From: a virus
Direction: 5' to 3' (one strand)
IMG/VR virus record: IMGVR_UViG_3300042466_000580
Location: 1 to 60,113 of that record
DNA: 60,113 nt
Part shown: positions 19,150-26,924 of the stretch, in pieces
How the letters are laid out: every line of letters begins with the position of its first letter
Numbering within the stretch: the stretch's first letter is position 1
Program-made: the position numbers and the translations under genes
The notes under the pieces: model-generated
Told to the model about the DNA's origin: nothing
The model's database searches: none
Seen by the model: the letters and a program-made list of their open reading frames with translations, nothing else

Positions 19150-19774
19150 GGGGCGGCTCCGCTAGGCGGGCCATTGCGGCAGCTTGATCAAGGTCTATTG
19201 AGGAGAGGTTTGCCAGGGGAATCTCAACCTCGCTCGTCTGGTTCAGGTACTCCAGATTCTTCTGGGACTCCGCAGCCAGGGCAATCTTCTGGGCAAGCCG
19301 TGCCTCTAGCTCGTCATCGCTCATCAGCGAGACAGGCTTCTGCACCGCGCCGCTCTCAGCCACGTTGTTTGTCAGCCGGACTACAGACTCCAGAATGCTG
19401 GTGCGAATCCGCCCGCCTGGAGGGGCTGAGTGGTAGGTGTGGGCCAGTTCGTTGGCTAGACCGTTCACGCCACCAAAGAGCGTATAGATCGACTCAAGTA
19501 GCTCTGTGCTGTGCGGGATATTGCTGCCGCCCCTGCGGACCACGGGGGCCTGCATGAACGATTCCGCTGCCCGCCGGGAGGTGGACTCGACCTTCTGCCT
19601 GTGCCGGACCAGCTTGTAGCACTGCTTGCAGATCGGCTGAAGGGTGTGCTGGGTCCCGGGGACCAGGGGCCACCGCCGCCGGTCGAGAGGCTTGACAATG
19701 CCGCACATTTCGCAGGCACGGCTATTCACCAGAGGACCGTCCGGGTCAACGTCTGGGATGTCGATCTCTTCCAT
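19142..19774 (-). CDS. zinc-finger protein, terminase small subunit candidate
   Basis: 210 residues. The N terminus has a four-Cys zinc site (CEMCGIVKPLDRR ... CKQCYK) resembling HNH or zinc-ribbon starts. The C-terminal two thirds are helical and charged (SDDELEARLAQKIALAAESQ). It is encoded directly before and overlapping terL, the classic small-subunit position, and helical oligomerisation would fit. No HTH is obvious, so the assignment rests mainly on position. Confidence 0.5.
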   Translation of the reverse strand: MEEIDIPDVDPDGPLVNSRACEMCGIVKPLDRRRWPLVPGTQHTLQPICKQCYKLVRHRQKVESTSRRAAESFMQAPVVRRGGSNIPHSTELLESIYTLFGGVNGLANELAHTYHSAPPGGRIRTSILESVVRLTNNVAESGAVQKPVSLMSDDELEARLAQKIALAAESQKNLEYLNQTSEVEIPLANLSSIDLDQAAAMARLAEPPRE

Positions 19775-19777
19775 GCT

Positions 19778-19993
19778 TCACCTATCAAGCTGGAGCGAAG
19801 ACACGCTGGGGTCAGGTCGGACACCAGAAGCCATCTTCTGCATCTTCACCAGAGGGCTCTCTTCCTCAGGTGGCTGGCCGTCTTGTCGGGCCATCAGGTC
19901 GCCAACGCTCTGACCAGTCAGGAAGTTCCCAAGACCAGCTACCGCATCAGAGGGCAGCCGGGAGTCGAGGAGCTTGCGGATCATGTCGCTCAT
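19778..19993 (-). CDS. small protein of unknown function
   Basis: 71 residues (IRKLLDSRLPSDAVAGLGNF, then GDLMARQDGQPPEEESPLVK). It is amphipathic, with no membrane segment or Cys. It overlaps the upstream gene by 4 bases, so it is probably real. No family recognised; possibly a virion or packaging accessory. Confidence 0.5.
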   Translation of the reverse strand: MSDMIRKLLDSRLPSDAVAGLGNFLTGQSVGDLMARQDGQPPEEESPLVKMQKMASGVRPDPSVSSLQLDR

Positions 19994-20397
19994 TCGATCC
20001 CGTTCTCCCTTCCCTTGCGGCGGGCATACTCTTCGTCTGTTTCCTGTCGGAGAAAGCCGTAGCCGCCGTTGTTGTTCTGCTGCTTCTTCCTGAGCAAGGC
20101 ATCATCAAGAACGAGCGGGTCCTTCTTGGGGTAGTACGGCTGCGGCATCATGTACTGGTTGGGCTGCCCTGCCCCGGGGACAGGCTTTTGGGGACGATAT
20201 GGCATCGGCATAACGTCAGGGCCAGCGTTCGGGTCAACCGGCTGATTGATGTACGGCATCTTCCTGATAGTGCCATCGTCATTCTCAAGGTCACGGAGCC
20301 GCTGCTTGTGAAGCTCCTGTCCCAACAGGGCGCGAATGCGATCCTCTGTGGTGGTTGCCTTGGGCTGCTTGAGATATTGCTCGTATGGATTCGGCAT
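19990..20397 (-). CDS. Pro/Gln/Tyr-rich late protein
   Basis: 135 residues from the ATG at 20397; a longer reading from 20463 would run through the strong hairpin at 20439-20475 and is less likely. Low-complexity Pro/Tyr/Met region (KPVPGAGQPNQYMMPQPYYP), with a basic C terminus (EYARRKGREN). No known domain. Disordered virion-associated proteins of this type are common near packaging genes. Confidence 0.45.
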   Translation of the reverse strand: MPNPYEQYLKQPKATTTEDRIRALLGQELHKQRLRDLENDDGTIRKMPYINQPVDPNAGPDVMPMPYRPQKPVPGAGQPNQYMMPQPYYPKKDPLVLDDALLRKKQQNNNGGYGFLRQETDEEYARRKGRENGIE

Positions 20398-20438
20398 GGC
20401 CTTGACCCTCGGAAGATTACCGTGAAACCTTGCGTAAA

Positions 20439-20475
20439 GGCCGGGGGGAGTGGCGTGACTCACTCACCCCCGGCC
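20439..20475 (-). terminator. strong GC hairpin inside late operon (weak terminator?)
   Basis: The arms GGCCGGGGG-GAGTG and CACTC-A-CCCCCGGCC form about 14 bp with one bulged A around an 8-base loop. On the minus strand it is followed only by TTTACG, so it is a poor intrinsic terminator. It may act as an mRNA stabiliser or partial attenuator after the Ala-rich secreted protein gene. Confidence 0.45.
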
Positions 20476-20496
20476 CCCACACAACACACACTCAGA

Positions 20497-20919
20497 TCAG
20501 TTACCGAAGAAAGCCTTGGCAGTCACGCCTTCCGCAGCCGCAGCACCGGCAGCTTCCTGAGCCTTGGCCGCAGCCTTGGCAGCCTTGCGACCAGCCGAGG
20601 CTTCCTCACGCATAGCCTTGGCAACCTTCTTCGATGCCTTGTGGGCACCACGGCGGCTCATCGGGGCCTTGCCAGCCGGGGAGCCTTCGCCCACCGACAC
20701 CTCTTCGGTCACGGTCACATCACCGGCACCATCGACCTCGACAGTTTCCTTGACCTTGACACCGGGGGTCACGGTCACATCCTGCTCGACTTCGACAGCC
20801 ACCGGGGCAGCGACGGTCTTCTTGGTCTTCTTGCCGTGGCAGCCCGTACCGGCGTTGACAACACCGGAGGTAAGACAGCCGAGGAGGAAGGCAAGGGTGA
20901 ACACAACAAACTTATTCAT
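20497..20919 (-). CDS. small exported Ala/Lys-rich protein
   Basis: 140 residues. A signal peptide covers residues 1-23 (KFVVFTLAFLLGCLTSGVVNA); a Cys at 15 could instead suit lipoprotein processing, but no clean lipobox is seen. The middle is acidic and Val-rich (VEVEQDVTVTPGVKVKETVE) and the C terminus is a basic Ala-rich helix (HKASKKVAKAMREEASAGRK). No family recognised. It is one of several envelope-directed proteins in this part of the operon. Confidence 0.55.
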   Translation of the reverse strand: MNKFVVFTLAFLLGCLTSGVVNAGTGCHGKKTKKTVAAPVAVEVEQDVTVTPGVKVKETVEVDGAGDVTVTEEVSVGEGSPAGKAPMSRRGAHKASKKVAKAMREEASAGRKAAKAAAKAQEAAGAAAAEGVTAKAFFGN

Positions 20920-20947
20920 GGGAGCAATTCCTAGGGAGGGGAGGGGA

Positions 20948-21400
20948 CTAACGGAAGACCTGGGTGTAAGACGCGCCTACCTGACCGACACCAATCGTAG
21001 TATAGCGGCTACTTAGTATGTTTCTGCGGTGACCGGGAGAGTGCATCCAAGCTCTTACTGTTGCTTCTGGGCTGGGGTAACCCTTTGCGACGTTCTCCCC
21101 ATAGGGGCCTTTACTGTGGTGCATCCTGCCTGCATTCATTACTGCCGACCAGTTACGAGCGAACCGCATCATCTCGGGCACGGGTTTCAACGAGGCAAGA
21201 CCGTGTTTGTTTCTCTCAATGTTGGTGAGCCGGATTACATCCATCTCGCACTGATTACCGATTGGCGGCGGCTTCTTAACTACCTTCTTGGGAGGCGGGC
21301 AAGCTACGGGCTCTGGGACCAGTAAGGGGACAACTTGGTTGAGGCATAGCAACGCAAAGGCTGCCATAGCCAATCCGAATGCCGCTCTCAGCGGAGTCAT
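20948..21400 (-). CDS. secreted CAP-domain (SCP-like) protein
   Basis: 150 residues. The N-terminal hydrophobic segment (FGLAMAAFALLCLNQVVPLL) is a signal peptide or anchor. From about residue 50 the CAP fold is clear: IRLTNIERNKHGLASLKP, ARNWSAVMNAGRMHHSKG, GENVAKGY and AWMHSPGHRRNIL with the two family His residues. CAP proteins occur widely as secreted bacterial proteins of varied role. On a phage it could modify or bind the envelope during lysis or entry. It overlaps the upstream membrane-protein gene (ATGA). Confidence 0.8.
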   Translation of the reverse strand: MTPLRAAFGLAMAAFALLCLNQVVPLLVPEPVACPPPKKVVKKPPPIGNQCEMDVIRLTNIERNKHGLASLKPVPEMMRFARNWSAVMNAGRMHHSKGPYGENVAKGYPSPEATVRAWMHSPGHRRNILSSRYTTIGVGQVGASYTQVFR

Positions 21401-21693
21401 TTTGGATTACTTTCCAGCTTGAACTTCTCCATCTTCTCTGGCGGCTTGGCATCGTAGATCACCGCATACACAAGGTCACGGGTTACATTGGCCGCAACAT
21501 CACACCCCTGTCGCTCCAGGCTGTTCTTGAGTTCCAGTAGTTGAATCACCGTTCCGATCTCACGGGACTGTTCTCGGTTTCTTTTCCACAGGAGAGAGGA
21601 CAGCCACAAGCTGATTGTCTTGGTGACAAACGGGCTCGTCAGGAGCAATACGCCAACGATCAAGATCAGGTTCTGTGGTGTGGCCCAGTCCAT
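21397..21693 (-). CDS. membrane-anchored helical protein (spanin/holin-like)
   Basis: 98 residues. One hydrophobic segment near the N terminus (LILIVGVLLLTSPFV), then an amphipathic Trp/Leu helix, then a charged coiled-coil-like tail. This is the architecture of an inner-membrane spanin or single-pass holin. It lies between a putative signal-anchored metallopeptidase and the CAP protein, supporting a lysis or envelope cluster. Sequence alone does not distinguish the alternatives. Confidence 0.55.
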   Translation of the reverse strand: MDWATPQNLILIVGVLLLTSPFVTKTISLWLSSLLWKRNREQSREIGTVIQLLELKNSLERQGCDVAANVTRDLVYAVIYDAKPPEKMEKFKLESNPK

Positions 21694-21694
21694 C

Positions 21695-22480
21695 TTATTC
21701 CTTTGTTAGGGAGGCGAATCTGTCCGACTGCCATTCGATGAAGTTGGAGAGGTTCTGGATGTCCGCGTAATCGGGGTCACGCTTCTTGACCACGGACAAC
21801 ATCACCCGGCAGTACCTCTCCATCTCCCTGGCAAAGTCTTCAGTCTCGCTACGTTTCTCCCATCCAAGTTGGCGGCGGGCAATAGTTCCCGTGATGTAGG
21901 CATTCCACTCGTCCAGCAAATAGATCGGACTCTTGTTCCAGTCCCTCCGTTGCTCGACCATGTAGAGCTTGTAGATCGGCCCCCGCTGGTTCTTGGGGAC
22001 CGTGTTGGCTACCTGTTCGATGGTTATCTCTGGGTGCCTGAGGACGATCCCCTTGCCGCCCCCTACATAAATGCCGTGTTTGACCGTACTGGCGTGGAGT
22101 CTGTTGGATACCCCGTGGTTCATTTCGTGCGCCCAGGTCACCAGATCACCGGGCTCTGTGGGGTCAGCCCAGTAATGTGGGTTCTCCAGGCGGCAGTAGA
22201 GGTCAGTAAGAACGTCGCACTTCTGCGGTGTTGGTTTCCTGAGGGGCGGGCAGATTCCAGTGACAAAGGGAAGGTCCGGCTTGACCAGCACCGACACAGT
22301 TTTGGGTTTGGGCGGGGGTGGGTCAGGAAGCCGGACTTGAGTTGGTTCTGTCCTCAGTTGGTAGGGCTGAAAAGATTTCGGCTGGCGGGGAGTTTTAGGC
22401 TCATCCCGCCAGCCGAAGATCGCAAGCACTAGGCCAACCAGAATGGCAATCCGCCCAGCGGTGATTGCTAGGGATTCCAT
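21695..22480 (-). CDS. signal-anchored HExxH metallopeptidase-like protein
   Basis: 261 residues. The N terminus is a membrane anchor (AITAGRIAILVGLVLAIFGW), followed by a Pro-rich linker to about residue 65. Residues 118-122 are HEMNH, a zincin HExxH signature in a helical context (VTWAHEMNHGVSNRLH). A later acidic helix (LLDEWNAYITGTIARRQLG) could supply the third ligand. Candidate roles are a SAR-type endolysin or a protease acting in the periplasm. I did not recognise a named family. Confidence 0.55.
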   Translation of the reverse strand: MESLAITAGRIAILVGLVLAIFGWRDEPKTPRQPKSFQPYQLRTEPTQVRLPDPPPPKPKTVSVLVKPDLPFVTGICPPLRKPTPQKCDVLTDLYCRLENPHYWADPTEPGDLVTWAHEMNHGVSNRLHASTVKHGIYVGGGKGIVLRHPEITIEQVANTVPKNQRGPIYKLYMVEQRRDWNKSPIYLLDEWNAYITGTIARRQLGWEKRSETEDFAREMERYCRVMLSVVKKRDPDYADIQNLSNFIEWQSDRFASLTKE

Positions 22481-22491
22481 TCTTGGGTTGG

Positions 22492-23253
22492 TCAGACAGT
22501 GGGCTCAGGCGTGACAGCCGGATCGACAACCGGGTCCACCACCGGGTCCACCACCGGAGCAACTTCCGGGGCAACAACCGGCTCGACCACCGGGGCCGGG
22601 GCAGTCTCGACCACTGGCTCAACCGCCGTGGAAGGGGCAGCCGCCGGATCGGTTGCAACAGCCGGATCAGCGGCAGCGTCCTCAGTCGCAGGAGCTTCCT
22701 CGTCGGCACCCTTCGTCACCGGCACCACCGAAGCACCAGCTTGCACGTTGACGAGCGTCCGAACCTTGCCCTTCACAACGGGCGAGATCGCAACGCCAAT
22801 CGAAGTACCAGCCGCACCAGCAGCCGCAGTACCACCAGCACCGATGCCCACCAGCGCACCGGGGGCAAAGGTAGCCGAGGTCATGATGGCAGTCGGGCCA
22901 ACGGTCACCAGCCAGAAGATGTCACCAACGGCAACACCTGCGGGCGGGAGATACTCGTCAACCACACCAATCGGAGCGTCGGCAACCGAAGTCGCTGGGC
23001 CGTCCACCTCGTCAAGGATGGCACTCTTCTTGAACTTGACAACCGTGCCCGCGAGGAGCGGACCAGCCGAGGTGTTGCGAACCGCGATGCAGGTCACCAG
23101 ACGGTTACTAAGGAACGAACCGGCATTGCTCGTCCGGGGGTCGGTGTCGGTGAACACCTTGGACGATCCAACAACGGCACCACCCTGCAAGGGGTTAGTA
23201 ACACCGAGAGTCTGACCCCGGCCAAACCAAGGATCGGCACTGATAATGGACAT
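22492..23253 (-). CDS. head decoration-like protein
   Basis: 253 residues. The first about 185 residues are small beta-strand-rich segments (VTCIAVRNTSAGPLLAGTVV, PIGVVDEYLPPAGVAVGDIF, ALVGIGAGGTAAAGAAG) resembling DUF2190-like capsid cement or decoration proteins. The C-terminal about 65 residues are an Ala/Pro/Val/Glu low-complexity tail with near-repeats (VVEPVVAPEVAPVVDPVVDP). It is encoded immediately after the major capsid gene, the usual place for decoration proteins. Confidence 0.55.
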   Translation of the reverse strand: MSIISADPWFGRGQTLGVTNPLQGGAVVGSSKVFTDTDPRTSNAGSFLSNRLVTCIAVRNTSAGPLLAGTVVKFKKSAILDEVDGPATSVADAPIGVVDEYLPPAGVAVGDIFWLVTVGPTAIMTSATFAPGALVGIGAGGTAAAGAAGTSIGVAISPVVKGKVRTLVNVQAGASVVPVTKGADEEAPATEDAAADPAVATDPAAAPSTAVEPVVETAPAPVVEPVVAPEVAPVVDPVVDPVVDPAVTPEPTV

Positions 23254-23282
23254 TGCTTTCTACTTTCAGGTGAGGGTTGGGA

Positions 23283-24416
23283 TCAGGCAATCGCTTGCAG
23301 CTTAAAGAAGTTACGCGGGGATTTCAGCTTCATGTTCCCGAGAACACTCACGACGTACCTGTACGCCTGTGTATCCTCATTATAGAACGGGCCCTCGCTT
23401 GTCAGGAGGTTCCCTTCCATGCAGTACAGTTCCATGTTGGCGACTGACAATCCGTAACCACAGCCTGCCGGGACGGCATACTCAGTCGTAACGTCGCAGC
23501 CGTCCTGCATGAAGGAGTCATTGAAGCCGTACTGCTTCAGACCCGTGTTACTGGAGATGAGAGCCCGCTCCTTGCTGTCGAGCTTGTTCATGTAGCTGAT
23601 GTACAGCTTACGATCAAGCACAACCATGTCGATCTGGCTCTCCTTAGTATCATTGCGTTTTGCCTGTTGAATGCCCTCGCGGACAGCCTGAACGCACTGA
23701 TCATCCCAGGTGAACGAATCCGTGCCATCAGCCTTCTTACCCTTGAAGTAACGGCTGGTGTAGTTGACCACAATCGGCGACCAGTGATCATACTCAGGAT
23801 CAGCCACACCGTTGGGCCACGAACCCTCAAGCTGCGAACCAGCCACAGCACCAAGGCCAGTGCTGAGTCCAGCGTAGTTGTCGGATGGCCAGCCAAACGG
23901 ATCGTCAGGGTTCGCAGTCCGCTTGCTACCATCGGTGATGTTGACCGTGCCGTCGATGGCGAACATGGACTCAAGGCCGTGGAACCGAAGTTCGTTACCA
24001 GCCTTGTTGCCGTCGATGTAGATTTCCTTGGACAGATGCTCGCTCATCGACTCCTCAAGCCGCGTGGCCATGCCACCAGCGACGTTGATAAGTGCGGCCT
24101 GACCACGGTTCTCAAGCATTTCACGCTTGTAAATCGAATCTGTGACCTGATACCCACGGTACGGGAGGGTCGCGGTCGAGAAGAGATTCTGCCTTGCGAA
24201 AACGCGAGGAGTTTCTCCATTGTTGCCTGAAACAGGCTGATTTCTCATGCGGACTTGCCAGTTGAGATTGAGGCCAGCACTGTTCATAACAACATTGCCT
24301 GAGCCTTCCAGCATGGCGAAGACTTTAAAGCGACGGAACGTGGTCTGCTCAGTCTCCCGAAGGTAGTTCTGGATCGTAGTCTGAATAACCCGGGCCCAGT
24401 CAGTGCTATTAGCCAT
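23283..24416 (-). CDS. major capsid protein
   Basis: 377 residues, with a composition typical of a shell protein (many Asn, Gly and aromatic residues). It lies between the scaffold candidate upstream and the decoration candidate downstream. Characteristic segments are YRGYQVTDSIYKREMLENRG, ATRLEESMSEHLSKEIYIDG and, near the end, QAYRYVVSVLGNMKLKSPRN. HK97-type fold is assumed rather than shown. No proteolytic delta domain is evident at the N terminus, consistent with a separate scaffold. Confidence 0.8.
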   Translation of the reverse strand: MANSTDWARVIQTTIQNYLRETEQTTFRRFKVFAMLEGSGNVVMNSAGLNLNWQVRMRNQPVSGNNGETPRVFARQNLFSTATLPYRGYQVTDSIYKREMLENRGQAALINVAGGMATRLEESMSEHLSKEIYIDGNKAGNELRFHGLESMFAIDGTVNITDGSKRTANPDDPFGWPSDNYAGLSTGLGAVAGSQLEGSWPNGVADPEYDHWSPIVVNYTSRYFKGKKADGTDSFTWDDQCVQAVREGIQQAKRNDTKESQIDMVVLDRKLYISYMNKLDSKERALISSNTGLKQYGFNDSFMQDGCDVTTEYAVPAGCGYGLSVANMELYCMEGNLLTSEGPFYNEDTQAYRYVVSVLGNMKLKSPRNFFKLQAIA

Positions 24417-24430
24417 TTGGCTCTCCTAGT

Positions 24431-25501
24431 TCAGATGTAACCGGCGGCATTAAGGTTTTCCGCCAACATTTGCTCAAAAGTAAGTTTCTGCTTCGGCTGT
24501 CGCGGATCGTTGTTGGCGGCACCGGCTGACCGACTTGGATTTCGGCTGGCTTCCCGGCGTAAGTAACTCATGTTCTGCTGGGCAAGGTCTTGAGGTGCTG
24601 GTGCTTGGGCCACGGGGGCTTGCTGCACTGGCGGTGCCGCCTGGGGTGGTTGGGGCTGGTACTGCGGCTGGGGTGGGGCAGAGTCAAGTGAGTACCGTTG
24701 CCGGAACAACTCAAGCTCTACCTTCTCAACCGCGTAGTCAGCCCGATCCTTACCGGGCGGAATACCTCTCGCTCTTGCTTCGTCTATATACTTATGGAGT
24801 AGTAATCCAGCCGGTGAAACGCTACCTGTGTTCTGGTCATACAACCAGTCAGCGTTTTCTTTCTCAAAAGTATCGACATAAGCCTCGCGGTCGCGGGTGG
24901 CAAGCTGCTCTTGGATAATCTCCTGAGCCTGCTTTTGAGCCATTTCCGCAACCATCGGACCAATGGCATCCTCTGGGTTACTCAGAAACTTCTGGGCAAA
25001 GTCGGCCCGGTAGTTCTGCCACTCAGAGAGAGCCAGCCTCGCGTCATACGGGGCATCAGGATGGATTACATCCCGGCCACTCTCGTCCTTGGTGAGGTAA
25101 CGCTTGTAGCTTTCCTTCAGTTCTGGCGGGTTCCACCACTTCTTGGCCTGGGGGGCAGCCTGTTGCGGAGCTTGCTGTTGGGGCTGTTGCTGCGCCTGTT
25201 GCTGGGATTCAAGCCACTTCTGGTACTGGGGCCGATTGGAGATGTACTCCTGGGTAATCGGCATGATCGACTGGTACTGTTGCAACTGGCGGGTAGCAGC
25301 TTGCTCCCGCTGCATAGCCTGATAGAGGCTCGTTGCTATTGCCCGGTCATCTTGGCCCTGAAACTGGGGCAGTTGCTTGAAGCTGTCCCAAGGCGAGTGT
25401 GCGACTTCAGCCTGGGGAGCGGAGTGCGATTCCGGCTGCGAGTCCGCAACAGGAGCATCATTCTCAACGGGAACGGAATTCTGCTCAATGTCTTCTGACA
25501 T
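24431..25501 (-). CDS. capsid scaffolding protein
   Basis: 356 residues from the ATG at 25501, chosen because GGAGG lies 5 bases before it; an ATG at 25513 lacks a good site. Acidic and Gln/Pro-rich with long low-complexity blocks (QQQAQQQPQQQAPQQAAPQ; PQPQYQPQPPQAAPPVQQ) and a charged helical middle (AQEIIQEQLATRDREAYVDT). Its position just before the capsid gene and its composition are typical of scaffolds. The C-terminal helix (KLTFEQMLAENLNAAGY) may be the capsid-binding part. Confidence 0.75.
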   Translation of the reverse strand: MSEDIEQNSVPVENDAPVADSQPESHSAPQAEVAHSPWDSFKQLPQFQGQDDRAIATSLYQAMQREQAATRQLQQYQSIMPITQEYISNRPQYQKWLESQQQAQQQPQQQAPQQAAPQAKKWWNPPELKESYKRYLTKDESGRDVIHPDAPYDARLALSEWQNYRADFAQKFLSNPEDAIGPMVAEMAQKQAQEIIQEQLATRDREAYVDTFEKENADWLYDQNTGSVSPAGLLLHKYIDEARARGIPPGKDRADYAVEKVELELFRQRYSLDSAPPQPQYQPQPPQAAPPVQQAPVAQAPAPQDLAQQNMSYLRREASRNPSRSAGAANNDPRQPKQKLTFEQMLAENLNAAGYI

Positions 25502-25552
25502 GGTGGCCTCCATTTAAGAAGTAAGACCACCGAATTGTGTCAAGGGTCTGGC

Positions 25553-25570
25553 GGCGGGCAATAGTTACGC
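25553..25570 (-). repeat. 18-bp intergenic repeat, copy 2
   Basis: Identical to 17465-17482, 7 bases after the stop at 25578. About 10 bases further along the minus strand is TTGACA (25543-25538), which could be a -35 box for the scaffold/capsid genes. The -10 candidates 17-20 bases on (TCTTAA, TTAAAT) are weak. Confidence 0.55.
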
Positions 25571-25577
25571 GGAGTAA

Positions 25578-26924
25578 TTACTTAGAGAGTAATCCGCCAA
25601 GCCAGTTGCCAGCCTTGGTTACATTGGTCTGGGGACGTACTATCTGGCCGTTGATGTTCTCTAGCTGCTTGATTGATTGCTGGCGACCGGCCTCTTCTGT
25701 GTGCTGGTCGGCCTGCCACTGAGAGTTACTGCGAGGGTCGTTCGTCATCAACTCAGCCCCTAGCTCGACTAAGTTAGTTGCATCCCCCGCCTCGTCTGTG
25801 AGGTGAGCGGTAGCGCGACCTCTCCACGTTGGCCTAGCAGTAAGATTCTTGGTGATCTCGTTTGCAGTGCTGCGAGCAAAGCGAGACACCCCAGGAACTC
25901 CCGCCTTTGCAACACCAGTGGCCACGCCACGAACCGCAGTGGGAACAGCCTTCATGGAGCCCACCGCGCCCGTCCCGTCGAGCATCCCGTTGCCAAAGCT
26001 AAGGGCTGCGTTGACTACGGGCTGGGCGTAACCCAACTGGCCGTTCATATGCTCTGGGAGAATGTGGTTGCCTATCGACCGGAACGTGTCTCCTGCGGTC
26101 ATTCCCTCAGAAGCGGCATGTGCATCTCGGCCTTGCTGGATCAAAGCGTCGTTTGCCCGCCAGCCATTGTCCGCTGCCAAGGCCGGATTCGTGCGGTGGA
26201 AGTCAGAACCCTGAGAGCGGACGGCGGCATCACCAATCGCCGTCATTGGATCGGTCTGTACCCCGTTTGCTTTCCTAAGAAGGGCAGTCCCGATGAGACT
26301 CGCCCCATCCGAAACAGCCCCACCCATCTTGGTAGTGAAGCTGCCGACAAAGTTCTCGGGATTCAATATCTCCCCAATCCCACCCTCGGGGATGCCAGGG
26401 AACATCGTGCCGGGGCCGGAACCAGGGAGGTAGGCGTATTTCCTATCAAGCTGTTGAGCGTAGAGCTTGGCGGCACCATCCCTCTGGCTTGAACCTGTGT
26501 CCGCGCTCCCTGCCCAGGCGGATGGCCCCGGCATCCCGAACCAACCCTGGTCGGTTGACTTGGGCTCCTGGGGATCGAATGCCTCATAAAGCCGCTTCCG
26601 GCTATCAAGCTGGTCGAGATACTGACCACCGGGGGAGAGTTCGTAGGAGCCGGGAGTCCTTCCCTTGAGTTGGTCCGGTGTCCACCCCTTGCCTGTGTAC
26701 CCACTGAGCATCTGGTCTTGAAGGGCCCGCTCTTCGTCATTCTGCGGCTGGTAGCTGGGGTGGCCAATCGCCATGTTGCGGCGGAATCTCTCCATTGCAG
26801 GCGTGGATTTGCCAGCCATGTGGGCAGCCGCCATAGCCTTTGCATTGAACCTAAGCTGCTGCTCCTGGGGAAGGCGGGCAATATCCGCCTCGTAAGCGTG
26901 AATGAGTGCTTCTTCAGGTGTCAT
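25578..26924 (-). CDS. large late protein, function unknown
   Basis: 448 residues. The N terminus is helical (EEALIHAYEADIARLPQEQQ, then KAMAAAHMAGK). The middle is Gly/Ala/Pro-rich, with a hydrophobic Gly/Ala stretch around GAVGSMKAVPTAVRGVATGV that could associate with membranes. It overlaps the upstream gene by 4 bases and precedes the scaffold. An ejection or internal virion protein is possible given composition; no motif fixes it. Confidence 0.5.
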   Translation of the reverse strand: MTPEEALIHAYEADIARLPQEQQLRFNAKAMAAAHMAGKSTPAMERFRRNMAIGHPSYQPQNDEERALQDQMLSGYTGKGWTPDQLKGRTPGSYELSPGGQYLDQLDSRKRLYEAFDPQEPKSTDQGWFGMPGPSAWAGSADTGSSQRDGAAKLYAQQLDRKYAYLPGSGPGTMFPGIPEGGIGEILNPENFVGSFTTKMGGAVSDGASLIGTALLRKANGVQTDPMTAIGDAAVRSQGSDFHRTNPALAADNGWRANDALIQQGRDAHAASEGMTAGDTFRSIGNHILPEHMNGQLGYAQPVVNAALSFGNGMLDGTGAVGSMKAVPTAVRGVATGVAKAGVPGVSRFARSTANEITKNLTARPTWRGRATAHLTDEAGDATNLVELGAELMTNDPRSNSQWQADQHTEEAGRQQSIKQLENINGQIVRPQTNVTKAGNWLGGLLSK

